NCBI GenBank assembly: GCA_031460455.1
Contig: JAVKTQ010000010.1
Location: 62,001-126,000 of the forward strand
Source of the DNA: Sporomusaceae bacterium
GTDB taxonomy: Bacteria; Bacillota; Negativicutes; Sporomusales; UBA7701
Reading direction: 5' to 3'
DNA: 64,000 nucleotides
Of this stretch, positions 1 through 9,721 are shown piece by piece. Within the stretch, counting starts at the first letter, position 1. The number at the start of each line of letters is the position of its first letter. Both the position numbers and the translations under genes were made by a program. Under the pieces are notes generated by a model that was given only the letters and a program-made list of their open reading frames with translations, searched no databases and was not told where the DNA came from.

Positions 1-993
1 GGTCGTCAGCTGCCAGGCCTCGTCCCAGCCCAGCCCCTCCTCGTCCATGAGGATGCGCATCAACTCGGGCACCGCCAGAGCAGGATGAGTGTCGTTGATA
101 TGGATGGCGACCTTCTCCGGCAGCAGCCGAATGTCGCCGTGCTTGCGCCTGAGGGTGCGCAGGATGCTCTGGATGCCGGCCGAAACGAGGAAATACTGCT
201 GCTTCAGCCGTAGTAGGCGGCCCTCGTAGTGGGTGTCGTCGGGGTAGAGGATCTCGGAGATCGCCTCCACCGAATACTTGTACTCCACCGCCTTGAGGTA
301 GTTGCCCTGGTTGAAGGAGGCGAAATCCATCTCGCCCTCGGTGGGTTCGGCGCTCCACAGTCTGAGGGTGTTGACGGTGTTGTTGCCGTAGCCGAGGATG
401 GGTATGTCGTAGGGGACGGCCAGCACCGCCCCGAAGGCGCCGCCGAACTCGACCCTCACCGCCTTGTCGATTTTGCGGTACTCCCAGATGTTGCCGTTCT
501 TGAGCCAGTTGTCGGGATGCTCGACCTGGTCGCCGTCGATGATCTTCTGCTCGAACAGGCCGTATTTATACCTGATGCCACAGCCGTGGCCGGGCAGCTC
601 CAGCGCGGCCAGCGAGTCGAGAAAACAGGCCGCCAGCCTGCCGAGGCCGCCGTTGCCAAGGCCGGCGTCGTGCTCCTGGTCCTCAAGCTCGGCGTAGTCG
701 ACGCCAAGCTCGGCCAGCGCCTCGACCCACGCGTCGCGGATACCCATGCCGCGGAGGTAGGTGTCGAGCAGGCGGCCGAGCAGAAACTCGATTGAAAAAT
801 AGTAGACCTGCTTTTCACCTTTGGCGGCGTACTGCCTGTTGGTATTGACCCAGCGTTTGCCGATATAGTCGCGGACCAGGCTGCCCAGGGCGGCATACTT
901 ATTCTGGGCCGACGCCTCCTCAAGGCTCTTGCCGTGGAGGGCCTGCAGCCTCTCGATAAAGGCGGCCTTGAACTCTTCCTTATCTCTAAGCAT
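1..993 (-). CDS. glgP: Glycogen phosphorylase, N-terminal part (cut by window edge)
   Basis: Partial gene: about 331 N-terminal residues are present and the rest lies beyond position 1. The enzyme releases glucose-1-phosphate from glycogen. The translation shows the family's N-terminal signatures, including YYFSIEFLLGR, GNGGLGRLAACFLDS, GIRYKYGLFEQ and INDTHP. The start ATG at 993 follows a purine-rich GGGGGAAAAAG. It lies 30 bases after glgA and is the last visible gene of the glycogen operon, so synthesis and breakdown are encoded together. Identity is secure; only the C-terminal PLP-binding half cannot be seen. Confidence 0.93.
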   Translation of the reverse strand, partial: MLRDKEEFKAAFIERLQALHGKSLEEASAQNKYAALGSLVRDYIGKRWVNTNRQYAAKGEKQVYYFSIEFLLGRLLDTYLRGMGIRDAWVEALAELGVDYAELEDQEHDAGLGNGGLGRLAACFLDSLAALELPGHGCGIRYKYGLFEQKIIDGDQVEHPDNWLKNGNIWEYRKIDKAVRVEFGGAFGAVLAVPYDIPILGYGNNTVNTLRLWSAEPTEGEMDFASFNQGNYLKAVEYKYSVEAISEILYPDDTHYEGRLLRLKQQYFLVSAGIQSILRTLRRKHGDIRLLPEKVAIHINDTHPALAVPELMRILMDEEGLGWDEAWQLTT

Positions 994-1023
994 CTTTTTC
1001 CCCCGCAATATAAACGTCGTACG

Positions 1024-2463
1024 TCAGGTCAGTTTCTCGTAGACTGCCACATATTCGGACGCCGAGCGCTGCCAGCTGAAATCGGAGGCCATCGCGGCCT
1101 TGACGATCCGCGGCCACACCTCGCCGTCGCGGTAGAAATCCATGGCGCGGCGGAGGGTATACAGCATATCGCCGGCGTTGGGCTGGGTAAAGCTGAAACC
1201 GTTCCCTTCGCCAGTATATTCATTGTACGGCTGAATTGTATCCTTGAGGCCGCCCGTCTCCCGCACCAGCGGCACGCAGCCGTAGCGCAGGGCGATGAGC
1301 TGGCCGATACCGCACGGCTCGTGGAGCGACGGCATCAGGAAGAGGTCGGCGGCGGCGTAAATCTTGTGGGCCAGCGCCTCGTCGAAGTAGATGTTGGCGG
1401 ACAGCTTGCCGGGGTGGCGGTGGCCGGCCACCCGGAACATGCTCTCGTATTTGTCCTCGCCTGTGCCGAGGACGACCACCTGTACATCGGCGGCGAGGAT
1501 TTCCTCCAGCGCCGCGGCGATGAGATCGAACCCCTTGGCCCATACCAGCCGCGATACGACGGCGATCATCATCGCCTCCGGCCGCACCTCGAGGCCGAGG
1601 AACTCCTGCAGCTTGGCCTTGTTGGTCTGCTTGCGGCCGATCGACCGCCGGGTATAAGGCTGATACACGAGCTTGTCGTTGCCGGGGTCGTACACTTCGT
1701 AGTCAAGGCCGTTCAAGATGCCGGTTACGTCGGCCTCGCGCTTCTTCAGGACACTGTCAAGCTGCCAGCCGCCTTCGGGGGTGAGGATCTCCCAGGCGTA
1801 CGTCCGGCTGACTGTCGTCACCGCGTCGGCGAAGACGATTCCCCCCTTGAGATAATTGACCCGGCCGTGGAAATCCAGCCGGTCGGCGGTCATATACTCG
1901 CCCTCGTCGAGCGCCAGCAGGTCGCCGAGCACCCCTTTTTCGAACACGCCCTGATATTGGATATTGTGGATGGTGAGCACCGTCCGCAGCTTGTGGTGCG
2001 GCGTCACGTTCCGATAATGCGCGTGCAGCAGCACCGGCACCATGGCGGTGTGCCAGTCGTGGCAGTGGAGGATGTCGGGCGCGAAGTCCAGATACGGCAG
2101 CACTTCCAGCACCGCCCGGCAGAAGAAGCTGAACCGTTCGGCGTCGTCGAGGAAGCCGTAAAGCCCCTGGCGACGGAAGTAATACTCGTTGTCGATGAAA
2201 TAGTATACAAGCCCGTTATGTTCCAGCCGCTCGATGCCGCAATAAAGGCGCCGCCAGCCGAGCGTCACCTCGATGTGGCGCACGTGCACCATCTGCTCGA
2301 CCCACGCGGCCGGGATGTCGCCGTACTTGGGCATGATGATCCGCGCGTCGACGCCCTGCCGCGCCAGTTCCTTGGGCAGCGAGCCGGCGACATCGGCCAG
2401 GCCGCCCGTCTTGACGAACGGCACCGCCTCGGCGGCGACGAATAACACTTTTTTAGCCGTCAT
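1024..2463 (-). CDS. glgA: Glycogen synthase (GT5, ADP-glucose dependent)
   Basis: A 479-residue protein, the usual length for bacterial GlgA. It transfers glucose from ADP-glucose to the growing alpha-1,4-glucan. The N-terminus carries the ADP-glucose-binding KTGGLADV motif at about residues 18-25. The C-terminal half has the GT-B donor-site region with HEPCGIGQLIALRYG and ETGGLKDT. Its ATG overlaps the end of glgD by four bases (ATGA-type coupling), so the two are probably translationally coupled. It sits between glgD and glgP. Confidence 0.95.
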   Translation of the reverse strand: MTAKKVLFVAAEAVPFVKTGGLADVAGSLPKELARQGVDARIIMPKYGDIPAAWVEQMVHVRHIEVTLGWRRLYCGIERLEHNGLVYYFIDNEYYFRRQGLYGFLDDAERFSFFCRAVLEVLPYLDFAPDILHCHDWHTAMVPVLLHAHYRNVTPHHKLRTVLTIHNIQYQGVFEKGVLGDLLALDEGEYMTADRLDFHGRVNYLKGGIVFADAVTTVSRTYAWEILTPEGGWQLDSVLKKREADVTGILNGLDYEVYDPGNDKLVYQPYTRRSIGRKQTNKAKLQEFLGLEVRPEAMMIAVVSRLVWAKGFDLIAAALEEILAADVQVVVLGTGEDKYESMFRVAGHRHPGKLSANIYFDEALAHKIYAAADLFLMPSLHEPCGIGQLIALRYGCVPLVRETGGLKDTIQPYNEYTGEGNGFSFTQPNAGDMLYTLRRAMDFYRDGEVWPRIVKAAMASDFSWQRSASEYVAVYEKLT

Positions 2464-3584
2464 ACTACCATCCCCTTTTCGATAACAAGTACATAATTCT
2501 TGTCGCCGATAAGCCGCTTGGCGTTCGAGATCCGCACATCCTTGTCGCAGATGACGTTCTCAAGTACGGCATTGGGGCCGATTTCGCACTTCTGCATGAT
2601 GATGCAGTTGTTGACGTACGCGCCGCGGTGGATTATGACGCTACGGGACAGCAGGCTATTCTCCACCCGGCCTTCGATGACGCAGCCGTTGGCCACCAGC
2701 ACATTGCTGACCGCCGCCTGGTCGCGGTAGTTGGCCGGCGGCTCGTCCTTGACCTTTGTGTATACGGGGCCGGACTTGAGGAACAGGTCTTGCCATATTT
2801 CGGGGTGCAGCAGGTCCATGTTGGCGCGGAAGTAGGCCTGGACGGAATTGATTTTGGCCATATAGCCAGTAAAAGGAAAACCGAAAATTTTATGCCGGCC
2901 GAGGCGTTTGACAATGCCCTCCTTGACGAAGTCGTATTCGCCGTGGGCGATGCAGTCCTCGATAATCTGGAGCAGCAGCGATTTGCGCATGATGAATGTT
3001 TCGAGGCAGATGGGGCCTCCCGCGACGCGGCCGGTGGTGACGTGCATGTCGGTGACGCGGCCGTCGCCGTCGACCGTCACCGCTGTGGCCAGCGAATACT
3101 GCTTGCCGGGCACGGGCGGTTCATCCTTATATATTATCGTGATGTCGGCCTGCTTCTCCTGGTGGAAGCGGAACGCCTCCCGATAGTCGGTGTTGTAGAC
3201 GGTATGGCTGCCGGCGACGATTACGTATTCCTGGCTGCTGCGCTGCAGGAAATCGACGTGGCTGTGAAAATGCTCAAGGTCACCCTTGTAGATGCTGTTC
3301 GAGTAGTGGATATGGTCGGGCGGCGGCAGGACAAACAGGCCGTCGCGCTTGCGGGCCAGGTCCCATTCCTTGCCTGACCGCAGGTGGTCCATTATCGACC
3401 GGGCCTTGTTCTTGACAACGATGCCGACGTTGACGATGCCCGAGTTGACCATGTTGGACAGCGCGAAATCGATAAGCCGGTACCGGCCGCCAAAAGGCAC
3501 CGCCGCCAGCGGCCGGTGGCGGGTGAGCTCCTTGAGCAATTCCTCGTTCTCGTGGAGGTTGATAAGCCCCAGAACGTTTTTCAT
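2460..3584 (-). CDS. glgD: Glucose-1-phosphate adenylyltransferase-like subunit GlgD
   Basis: A 374-residue protein with a nucleotidyltransferase fold followed by a left-handed beta-helix. It resembles GlgC but has the divergent N-terminus MKNVLGLINLHENEELLKEL, which lacks the GGxGxRLxxLT nucleotide loop seen in the neighbouring GlgC. That is typical of GlgD, the regulatory partner of GlgC in Firmicutes. The start is supported by AAGGAGGGG nine bases upstream. It lies 34 bases after glgC and overlaps glgA by four bases. Confidence 0.92.
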   Translation of the reverse strand: MKNVLGLINLHENEELLKELTRHRPLAAVPFGGRYRLIDFALSNMVNSGIVNVGIVVKNKARSIMDHLRSGKEWDLARKRDGLFVLPPPDHIHYSNSIYKGDLEHFHSHVDFLQRSSQEYVIVAGSHTVYNTDYREAFRFHQEKQADITIIYKDEPPVPGKQYSLATAVTVDGDGRVTDMHVTTGRVAGGPICLETFIMRKSLLLQIIEDCIAHGEYDFVKEGIVKRLGRHKIFGFPFTGYMAKINSVQAYFRANMDLLHPEIWQDLFLKSGPVYTKVKDEPPANYRDQAAVSNVLVANGCVIEGRVENSLLSRSVIIHRGAYVNNCIIMQKCEIGPNAVLENVICDKDVRISNAKRLIGDKNYVLVIEKGMVV

Positions 3585-3618
3585 CTTCGCCCCTCCTTGC
3601 TGCCGCGCCCGCGGCTCC

Positions 3619-4797
3619 CTATTCTACCACCGCGCCGCGCGGAACGACGGTATCGGCGCTGACGCGGGCCCGCTCGCCGATCACCGTGATCGCCTCGGAA
3701 GCGGCATCGCCGACCAGACCGATCTGACAGCCGTCGCCGATGACGGCGTCCTGGCCGACGATCGCCCGCTCAATGACCGTGTTCGCCCCGATCCGGACAT
3801 CCTGCATTATCACCGAATCCTTGACGACCGCCCCGGGAGCGACGTGGACGCCGGGGAAGAGCACCGCGTTCTCGACCTCGCCGAAAATGCGGCAGCCAAC
3901 GCTGGCGATTACCCGCCTGACCTTGCCGCCCTCGGCCACGAAATGGGGCGGCTGCGTGGGGTTGATCGAATAGATGCGCCGGCTGGGATCGTAGAGGTCG
4001 AGCTCGGGCCGGTCGCTCAGAAGATCCATGTTGGCCTCCCACAGGCTCTCGACCGTGCCGACGTCCCGCCAGTAGCCGTCGAAGGCGTACGCCATCATCT
4101 TCCGGCCGCTGCCCAGCATGGCGGGGATGACGTTCTTGCCGAAATCGTGGCTGGAGAATTTGTCTTTTTCGTCCAATTCAAGGTATTTTCTCAAAACCTT
4201 CCAGGAGAAAACATATACCCCCATCGAAGCCAGGTTGCTCTTGGGCTGCTTCGGCTTCTCGGCAAACTCGGTAATGCGGCCCTCCTGGTCGGCGCTCATG
4301 ATGCCGAAGCGGCTGGCCTCCTTCCAGGGCACCTCGATGACGGCGATGGTGGCGTCGGCCTCCGTCTGCTTATGGAAGGCCAGCATGCTGGCATAGTCCA
4401 TTTTATAGATATGGTCGCCGGACAGTATCACCACGTACTGGGGGCTGAACTGTTCGATAAAGGTGGCGTTCTGGTGGATGGCGTTAGCGGTCCCCTGGTA
4501 CCATTCGCCGCCCCTGGCCCTCACGAAGGGAGGCAGGATATGCACCCCGCCGGTGTTGCGGTCAAGATCCCACGGGGCGCCGATGCCGATATAGTTATGC
4601 AGCTCGAACGGCTGGTACTGGGTAAGGACGCCTACCGTGTCGATGCCGGAATTATGGCAGTTGCTCAGCGTGAAATCGATCAGCCGGTATTTGCCGCCGA
4701 AGGGCACCGCCGGTTTGGCCACCGTCTTGGTGAGCACGCCCAGCCGGCTGCCTTGGCCGCCGGCAAGAATCATGGCCACGCATTCCTTGTGCAGCAT
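3619..4797 (-). CDS. glgC: Glucose-1-phosphate adenylyltransferase (catalytic)
   Basis: A 392-residue protein that makes ADP-glucose from ATP and glucose-1-phosphate, the committed step of glycogen synthesis. The catalytic nucleotide loop [12 protein letters not shown] is near residues 12-23. It is followed by [15 protein letters not shown], the sugar-phosphate region [14 protein letters not shown] and a C-terminal beta-helix. GAGGAGAAG sits directly before the start. It is 12 bases downstream of glgB and 34 upstream of glgD. Pairing with GlgD suggests a GlgC/GlgD heteromer. Confidence 0.95.
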   Translation of the reverse strand: MLHKECVAMILAGGQGSRLGVLTKTVAKPAVPFGGKYRLIDFTLSNCHNSGIDTVGVLTQYQPFELHNYIGIGAPWDLDRNTGGVHILPPFVRARGGEWYQGTANAIHQNATFIEQFSPQYVVILSGDHIYKMDYASMLAFHKQTEADATIAVIEVPWKEASRFGIMSADQEGRITEFAEKPKQPKSNLASMGVYVFSWKVLRKYLELDEKDKFSSHDFGKNVIPAMLGSGRKMMAYAFDGYWRDVGTVESLWEANMDLLSDRPELDLYDPSRRIYSINPTQPPHFVAEGGKVRRVIASVGCRIFGEVENAVLFPGVHVAPGAVVKDSVIMQDVRIGANTVIERAIVGQDAVIGDGCQIGLVGDAASEAITVIGERARVSADTVVPRGAVVE

Positions 4798-4809
4798 CTC
4801 TTCTCCTCC

Positions 4810-6711
4810 CTACTCCTCCATAGTCGCTTCCTTCTTGATGTAAACCGTAGCCAGCGGCGGCACAGTCAGAACGACGGAGAATGGCTGGCTGTGCCAGGGC
4901 TGCTGCTCGGCGCAAAGCTCGCCGTTCGTCACCCCCGAGCCGCCGAACTCCGCACGGTCGCTGTTCATCACCTCGCGGTAACAGCCGGCCTCCGGTACGC
5001 CGATGCGGTAGCCGCGCCGGACAACCGGGGTAAAATTGGTCACCGCCACCGTGCATTCGCCGTCGTCGGCGCGGCGGAGGAAGCTTATCACGCTCTGGCG
5101 GCTGTCATGGCAGTCGATCCATTCGAACCCCCGCCAGTTGTCGTCGTTTTGCCACAGGCACCGGTCGTCACGGTAGAAACGGACAAGCTCGCGGGTATAG
5201 CCGTGCAGCTTGCCGTGCAGCTCGTAGCCTAAAAGCATCCAGTCGAGGCCGCGGGCCTCGTACCACTCGCTGAACTGACCGAACTCGCCGCCCATGAACA
5301 GCAGCTTCTTGCCGGGATGGGCCATGAAATACCCGTAGAAGGCCCGCAGGTTGGCGAACTTCTGCCAGTAGTCGCCCGGCATCTTATCGAGCAGCGACTT
5401 CTTGCCGTGCACCACCTCGTCATGCGACAGCGGAAGGAGAAAATTCTCAGAAAAGGCGTACATCATCGAAAAAGTCAGCAGGCGGTGCTCCCACTGGCGG
5501 TGCACCGGATCGAGGGAGACGTAGCGGAGCGTGTCGTTCATCCAGCCCATGTTCCATTTGTAGTCGAACCCCAGGCCGCCAAGGTACACCGGCCGCGACA
5601 CCAGCGGCCAGGACGTCGACTCCTCGGCTATGACCAGCGCCCGTGGGTAATAATAATGGACGACCTCGTTGAGCTTCTTGAGGAAAGCGATGGCGTCGAG
5701 GTTCTCCCGGCCGCCGTGCTCGTTGGGCAGCCACTCCCCGCCCTCCTGCCGGCCGTAGTCCAGGTAAATCATGTTGGCCACGGCGTCCACCCGCAGGCCG
5801 TCGAGGTGGAAGACATCGAACCAGTACAAAGCGTTCGATATGAGGAAACTCCATACCTCCGGTTTGCCGAAATCGAAGTTGAGCGTGCCCCAGCCAAGGT
5901 TCTCGGCTCTGGCCGGCCACCCGCACTCGAACTGCGGACTGCCGTCGAACAGTCTGAGGCCGTGGTCGTCCTTGCAGAAGTGTCCCGGCACCCAGTCGAG
6001 GATGACGCCCAGCCCCTTTTGGTGGCAGCGGTCTACAAAGTACTTGAAATCGTCGGGGCTGCCGTAGCGGCTGGTGGGGGCATAGTAGCCCGTCGCCTGG
6101 TACCCCCAGGAAGCATCGAGCGGATGCTCGGCGACCGGCAACAACTCTAGATGGGTAAACCCCATATCGACGGCATAATCGCTCAGCTCGTCGGCCAGTT
6201 CGCGATAAGAGTAGAAACTGCCGTCCGGTTTGCGCCGCCACGAGCCGAGATGCACCTCGTAGATGGCCAGCGGCTTGTTAACGCCGCCGGTGGTCCGTTC
6301 GCCGCCCTGCCACTGGCTATCGCCCCACTGGTAGCCGTCCAGCCCGTGCACCCGCGAAGCGCTCAGCGGCCTCACCTCGGCCCAGAAGGCGTACGGATCG
6401 GCTTTTTCGCGCACATCGCCGTCGGCAGACACGATCTGGTATTTGTAAAGCGCCCCGCGACCTAGCCCAGGCACGAACAGCTCCCAGATGCCGGAGGATT
6501 TCAGCCGCCTCATCTGGTCGCCCGTCCAGCCGTTGAAGTCGCCGGTCACCCTCACCGACCTCGCGTTCGGCGCCCAGACGGCGAAGCGGACCCCCTTCAC
6601 GCCCGCCTTCTCCGCCGGCTGCGCACCCAGCATCCGGTAACTGCGGAAATGGCGGCCTTCGTGGAAGAGGTACCGGTCGTAGCCGCTTATTGCCCTCAGA
6701 TGACTCATCAT
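4810..6711 (-). CDS. glgB: 1,4-alpha-glucan branching enzyme (GH13)
   Basis: A 633-residue enzyme that introduces alpha-1,6 branches into glycogen. Visible parts are a CBM48-type N-terminal domain ([22 protein letters not shown]), the GH13 barrel with [10 protein letters not shown] (nucleophile Asp), [10 protein letters not shown] (acid/base Glu) and [14 protein letters not shown], and a beta-sandwich C-terminus. It is the first gene of the glycogen operon. Two adjacent ATG codons (6711 and 6708) are both possible starts. Expression is probably set by the promoter and terminator-containing leader just upstream. Confidence 0.95.
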   Translation of the reverse strand: MMSHLRAISGYDRYLFHEGRHFRSYRMLGAQPAEKAGVKGVRFAVWAPNARSVRVTGDFNGWTGDQMRRLKSSGIWELFVPGLGRGALYKYQIVSADGDVREKADPYAFWAEVRPLSASRVHGLDGYQWGDSQWQGGERTTGGVNKPLAIYEVHLGSWRRKPDGSFYSYRELADELSDYAVDMGFTHLELLPVAEHPLDASWGYQATGYYAPTSRYGSPDDFKYFVDRCHQKGLGVILDWVPGHFCKDDHGLRLFDGSPQFECGWPARAENLGWGTLNFDFGKPEVWSFLISNALYWFDVFHLDGLRVDAVANMIYLDYGRQEGGEWLPNEHGGRENLDAIAFLKKLNEVVHYYYPRALVIAEESTSWPLVSRPVYLGGLGFDYKWNMGWMNDTLRYVSLDPVHRQWEHRLLTFSMMYAFSENFLLPLSHDEVVHGKKSLLDKMPGDYWQKFANLRAFYGYFMAHPGKKLLFMGGEFGQFSEWYEARGLDWMLLGYELHGKLHGYTRELVRFYRDDRCLWQNDDNWRGFEWIDCHDSRQSVISFLRRADDGECTVAVTNFTPVVRRGYRIGVPEAGCYREVMNSDRAEFGGSGVTNGELCAEQQPWHSQPFSVVLTVPPLATVYIKKEATMEE

Positions 6712-6968
6712 AATTCCCCGTCTCTTTGTATTTGGCCAACAGGGATAATTTTACCCCAGCGATTCCGAAAAATTTTGCCGAAACACGGCAATCAGCAAAA
6801 AGAACCTACCAGGCATTGCTGGAAGGTTCCCTCCTTTTTCTCCGAATCTCGTCAGACACGCCCAAAGTCGGCGGCCAAAGGCATGACGCTTAAACGGGGC
6901 TATTCATCTTATCGCCCCGGTATCATCCCGGCGACTGTCGGCGCTGACATATGTACAACTATCTTATT
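6712..6968 (-). promoter_or_regulatory. Structured 5' leader of the glycogen operon (unassigned)
   Basis: About 255 bases without a gene separate the promoter from glgB. On the minus strand they can form a hairpin with arms GGGGC/GCCCC (around 6885-6902), a second one with arms CATGCC/GGCGTG (around 6850-6880), and then the intrinsic terminator listed separately. Aptamer-like structures followed by a terminator before the first codon fit transcription attenuation or a riboswitch. I could not match the sequence to a riboswitch class known to me. An alternative is a short RNA ending at the terminator, with read-through into glgB. Confidence 0.5.
6797..6829 (-). terminator. Intrinsic terminator in glg leader
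   Basis: Minus-strand hairpin with arms GAACCT..CCAG and CTGG..AGGTTC around a six-base loop, followed directly by TTTTT. It lies about 85 bases before the glgB start and after the promoter, so it sits in a place to control read-through. Confidence 0.75.
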
Positions 6969-6974
6969 ATCTCT

Positions 6975-7004
6975 ATGATACCAGTAGCGCTTCCCACCTG
7001 TCAA
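6975..7004 (-). promoter_or_regulatory. Sigma-A type promoter of the glycogen operon
   Basis: TTGACA (minus strand, 6999-7004) and TATCAT (6975-6980) separated by 18 bases. It overlaps the last codons of the upstream yaaW-like gene. The transcription start would be near 6968, giving a leader of about 255 nucleotides. Confidence 0.7.
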
Positions 7005-7705
7005 TTAGTGCCATTGCCGGACGGCGTACGGTTTTCTACGCCGGCTTTCTGACGCAGGTAGGCTATCTGCAGCACGGTGGGGATTATCTTGCGGTACGCC
7101 GGGCCGGCGAGGTCAACCGAAACGATGACGATCCCCAGGATGATGCCCAACGGGCCCAGCAGCATGTTCAGCCCTCCGGCCACCAGCCCCCCGAGCGCTT
7201 CGACGCCGGCCTGGCGGGCCGCAGCCAACGCCACAATGCGGGCGATATTCCACGTTACCAGGTAGCCGATCGTCGGCATGAAATCCACGATCGTGCCTTC
7301 GACCAGCAGCCTGCTGATCCGTTCGGTCTCCAGACCCTGCTCGGTGAACAGTTTTTCGATGGGCGCGCGCTCGGCCGGCGACATCTTCTGCCAGGCGCGG
7401 GCAAAAATCGCCCCGAGGATTTTCTTCTCGACCGCCTCTTCGTCCTCTTCGGGCGACCATGGCACATGCACCTTATCGGCCACGTTGCGGACGATATCCA
7501 GATACTCCGCGTCCCTGCCCAGCAGGTGGGCGATGGTGTTCGAACCGTTGTAGCGAATCCGGGCCACCAGTTCGTCGCACGTTTTTTCGCCGGCAGCCTC
7601 GCCAAAGTTATAATCCCGCAATAGGCCGAGATCCGCCGGGTCGCACCGGCTGAAAAGCGCGCACAGCCCCTCCGTGGAACGCCGCAGCATTTCTTTCTCC
7701 ATCAT
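7001..7705 (-). CDS. YaaW / UPF0174-family protein
   Basis: A 234-residue protein resembling E. coli YaaW. Shared features are the middle segment GSNTIAHLLGRDAEYLDIVRNV, a hydrophobic glycine-rich stretch (GGLVAGGLNMLLGPLGIILGIVIV) and the ending AYRKIIPTVLQIAYLRQK, close to YaaW's AYRVTIPAVLQIA. The family's function is not established; the hydrophobic tail suggests membrane association. It is transcribed alone, upstream of the glycogen promoter. The ATG at 7705 has GAGGTG upstream, with a second ATG at 7702. Confidence 0.7.
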   Translation of the reverse strand: MMEKEMLRRSTEGLCALFSRCDPADLGLLRDYNFGEAAGEKTCDELVARIRYNGSNTIAHLLGRDAEYLDIVRNVADKVHVPWSPEEDEEAVEKKILGAIFARAWQKMSPAERAPIEKLFTEQGLETERISRLLVEGTIVDFMPTIGYLVTWNIARIVALAAARQAGVEALGGLVAGGLNMLLGPLGIILGIVIVSVDLAGPAYRKIIPTVLQIAYLRQKAGVENRTPSGNGTN

Positions 7706-7741
7706 CGTAACACCTCGCTTGCCGAAAATATTCCCCGCCGT

Positions 7742-7771
7742 TTGACGAAAAACCTCCTTTCCTCTTATTAT
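7742..7771 (+). promoter_or_regulatory. Promoter of the TVP38-family gene
   Basis: TTGACG at 7742-7747 and TATTAT at 7766-7771 with an 18-base spacer, 46 bases before the ATG at 7818. Confidence 0.55.
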
Positions 7772-7817
7772 GTAAGAAGACCCCGCCGGACGGGGAACAA
7801 ATTACTGCGAGGACATC

Positions 7818-8513
7818 ATGCTGAAACAATTGTGGCCCTGGGTCGCCATCGCCGCCCTGGCGGCCGCCATCCACCTTGCTCAGCCCGCTTTTTTCCCTCA
7901 GGTATTGGAGCTCATTCGCGCGGGCGACGCCCAGGACATTGCCGCCTACCTTCGCTCTTTCGGCTCCTGGACGGTGGCGGTCAGCATCCTGATAAACATC
8001 ATCATCAACCTCTCCGGCGTCCTCCCCACCGTGCTCATCTCCGGCGCCAACGCCGTCGTCTTCGGCCTCGGCGGCGGCATTGTCGTGTCGTGGGTGGGCG
8101 AGTGTCTGGGCACAGTCATCGCCTTCCTCCTGTGGCGCAGCCTTCTCCAGCAGACCGCCCGCCGCATCATCTGCCGCAGCCCGCGCCTTGCGGTCGCCGA
8201 CGAATTCAGCGGCAAAAACGGTTTCAAGGCCATGCTTGTCGCCCGGCTAATTCCTCTGGCCCCCTCGGGACTCATAACCCTCCTGGGGGCAGTCAGCAGC
8301 ATGTCCTTCGCCGATATGTTGTGGGCTACCCTAATCGGCAAATTCCCTTCAATCGTCCTTGAGGTGCTGGTCGGCCACCAGCTGGCTTTCGCCCGGGATA
8401 ACTCACTGCGCCTGTTGCTGCTCCTCCTCATCGTGGCAACCGGCTACGGCTACTTCTGGTGGCGGGGCCGCCGCCGGCAGGGCGGTGACGACGATAAACC
8501 CCGTTGCCCGTAA
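7818..8513 (+). CDS. TVP38/TMEM64 (VTT/DedA-like) family membrane protein
   Basis: A 231-residue integral membrane protein. Hydrophobic segments alternate with the VTT-domain core GANAVVFGLGGGIVVSWVGECLGTVIAFLLWR and the later FKAMLVARLIPLAPSGLITLLGA. The latter is the arginine-proline re-entrant motif of the DedA/TVP38 superfamily, some members of which act in membrane lipid translocation. The start follows GCGAGGACATC. The C-terminus is short and basic. The gene is monocistronic, with its own promoter and a terminator. Confidence 0.8.
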   Translation: MLKQLWPWVAIAALAAAIHLAQPAFFPQVLELIRAGDAQDIAAYLRSFGSWTVAVSILINIIINLSGVLPTVLISGANAVVFGLGGGIVVSWVGECLGTVIAFLLWRSLLQQTARRIICRSPRLAVADEFSGKNGFKAMLVARLIPLAPSGLITLLGAVSSMSFADMLWATLIGKFPSIVLEVLVGHQLAFARDNSLRLLLLLLIVATGYGYFWWRGRRRQGGDDDKPRCP

Positions 8514-8536
8514 AAGCGGCGTCTTTTGTCTTATTC

Positions 8537-8563
8537 GCCTGCGCGTCATGCGCAGGCTTTTTT
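8537..8563 (+). terminator. Intrinsic terminator after TVP38-family gene
   Basis: Hairpin with arms GCCTGCGC and GCGCAGGC-type pairing around GTCAT, followed by TTTTTT, 24 bases after the stop codon. Confidence 0.8.
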
Positions 8564-8569
8564 ATGCCA

Positions 8570-8598
8570 AAGGCCTCGCGCCGAGCGAGGCCTTTTTT
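8570..8598 (+). terminator. Second terminator hairpin between convergent genes
   Basis: Perfect eight-base stem (GGCCTCGC / GCGAGGCC) around GCCGA, followed by six T on the plus strand. It lies directly before the end of the convergent secreted-protein gene. The minus-strand side has only a short T run, so its use for that gene is less certain. Confidence 0.65.
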
Positions 8599-8601
8599 CC
8601 G

Positions 8602-9504
8602 TCAGCGGCTCTGGATGAGGAACAACCCGGTCGCGGGATGGAACTTGACGATCTTATCGGGGTAGTGCCACGTCTCTTCCCCTGCACTCTGCACGATACT
8701 CAGCGGCTCACCCCAGGCCAGCCGTACCTGGTCGGGAACCATGCCGGCCTTAGCCACCCCGTCGTTGATGGCTGCCCAGGTCTGGTCGTCCCAGGCGAAA
8801 AGCAGCCGCGGGTCGCTCTCGAACAGCACCGATTCCCACGGTTTGGCGGACGGCCAAAAACCGTGCTGCACGTTCGTCAGGCTGTAGGCGATAGCGATGT
8901 AACCTTTGCGTTTGTCGGCGGTCGATACCACCAGCCAGATAGGCTCGTCGGCATCGATGCCGGCGATCACATCCTCCACAGTCAGCGGTTCATTGATCTT
9001 CACCCGGATGGTGCCGGGTTCTTCCTGGTAGGCGGGGATGGCCAGCCGCTTCGAAAATACCTCCTTGGCGGCGAACTGCTTCTGCGCCGCCGCCAGGTCG
9101 TCGGCCGGCACCAGCTGCGCCACCTGGCCGCCCTGTGCCTTGGCGGTCAGGGACGCGTCACCGCCCTGGATGCGGAATACGACCTCATAGTCGTTGACCA
9201 GCGGCCCCTGATCGAAGGCAGGCAGTTTTTTCACCGCCACCACCTCCAGCCGTTTTCCTTCGAGCCAGTCGGCGCGGATATTGCCTCCCGCGGTCAGCAG
9301 TTCGGGCCGCGGCGCCGCCAGGGTAAAGGCGTAGCCTTCCGCCTTTTTGCCGCGCTCCAGGGGCAACACGACAAAAACCTTGCCTACCCACTTCTCCAGC
9401 GGCTCGGCCGTATCCGGCCCCGGAGCGCCCAATACCGGCCCGGCGCCCAGTCCGGCCAGCAGCAGGGCCAGAAGAGCCACCAGACCCACTCGCCATTTCT
9501 TCAC
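8602..9504 (-). CDS. Secreted protein of unknown function with WGEP repeat-type C-terminus
   Basis: A 300-residue protein with a clear Sec signal peptide (MKKWRVGLVALLALLLAGLGAGPVLGA). I do not recognise a named family. The last 70 residues contain LFAWDDQTWAAINDGVAKAGMVPDQVRLAWGEPLSI. They resemble the C-terminus of the secreted protein at 36194-37267 (ending LSWGEPRTAP and a short beta-rich tail). This layout recalls small outer-membrane-assembly lipoproteins of the SmpA/BamE type, but that is a guess. The start is GTG with AAGGAGG upstream; the ORF is divergent from the next gene. Confidence 0.65.
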   Translation of the reverse strand: MKKWRVGLVALLALLLAGLGAGPVLGAPGPDTAEPLEKWVGKVFVVLPLERGKKAEGYAFTLAAPRPELLTAGGNIRADWLEGKRLEVVAVKKLPAFDQGPLVNDYEVVFRIQGGDASLTAKAQGGQVAQLVPADDLAAAQKQFAAKEVFSKRLAIPAYQEEPGTIRVKINEPLTVEDVIAGIDADEPIWLVVSTADKRKGYIAIAYSLTNVQHGFWPSAKPWESVLFESDPRLLFAWDDQTWAAINDGVAKAGMVPDQVRLAWGEPLSIVQSAGEETWHYPDKIVKFHPATGLFLIQSR

Positions 9505-9721
9505 ACGCGCGACCTCCTTATTTGGAGTATATTACCAGTTATATTGGACGTCTGCGGGCCGATTCCTGCCGCAGTTTTTGTCATCAATTCGCGCCTTTCC
9601 GTCATACAATATACCGACAAATGTATCAACAGCCTCGAAGGTTGTCCCCGGCCTCCCGGCGGGCAAAACCTGCGCCGCCGGAGCTGCCGGTCGTCCCAAC
9701 GGCATGAAAGGAGGGCCCTGT

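Noticed and set aside
934-2445. Long plus-strand open frame of about 500 codons opposite glgA
   Set aside because: It lies antisense to a gene with clear family motifs and its translation has no family signal; high GC in third positions creates such mirror frames. The same applies to long plus-strand frames at 3349-5232, 29750-31681, 31455-33638 and 58483-60204.
6712-6968. glg leader as a c-di-GMP or c-di-AMP (ydaO) riboswitch
   Set aside because: The conserved core motifs of both classes were looked for and are not present in the minus-strand leader.
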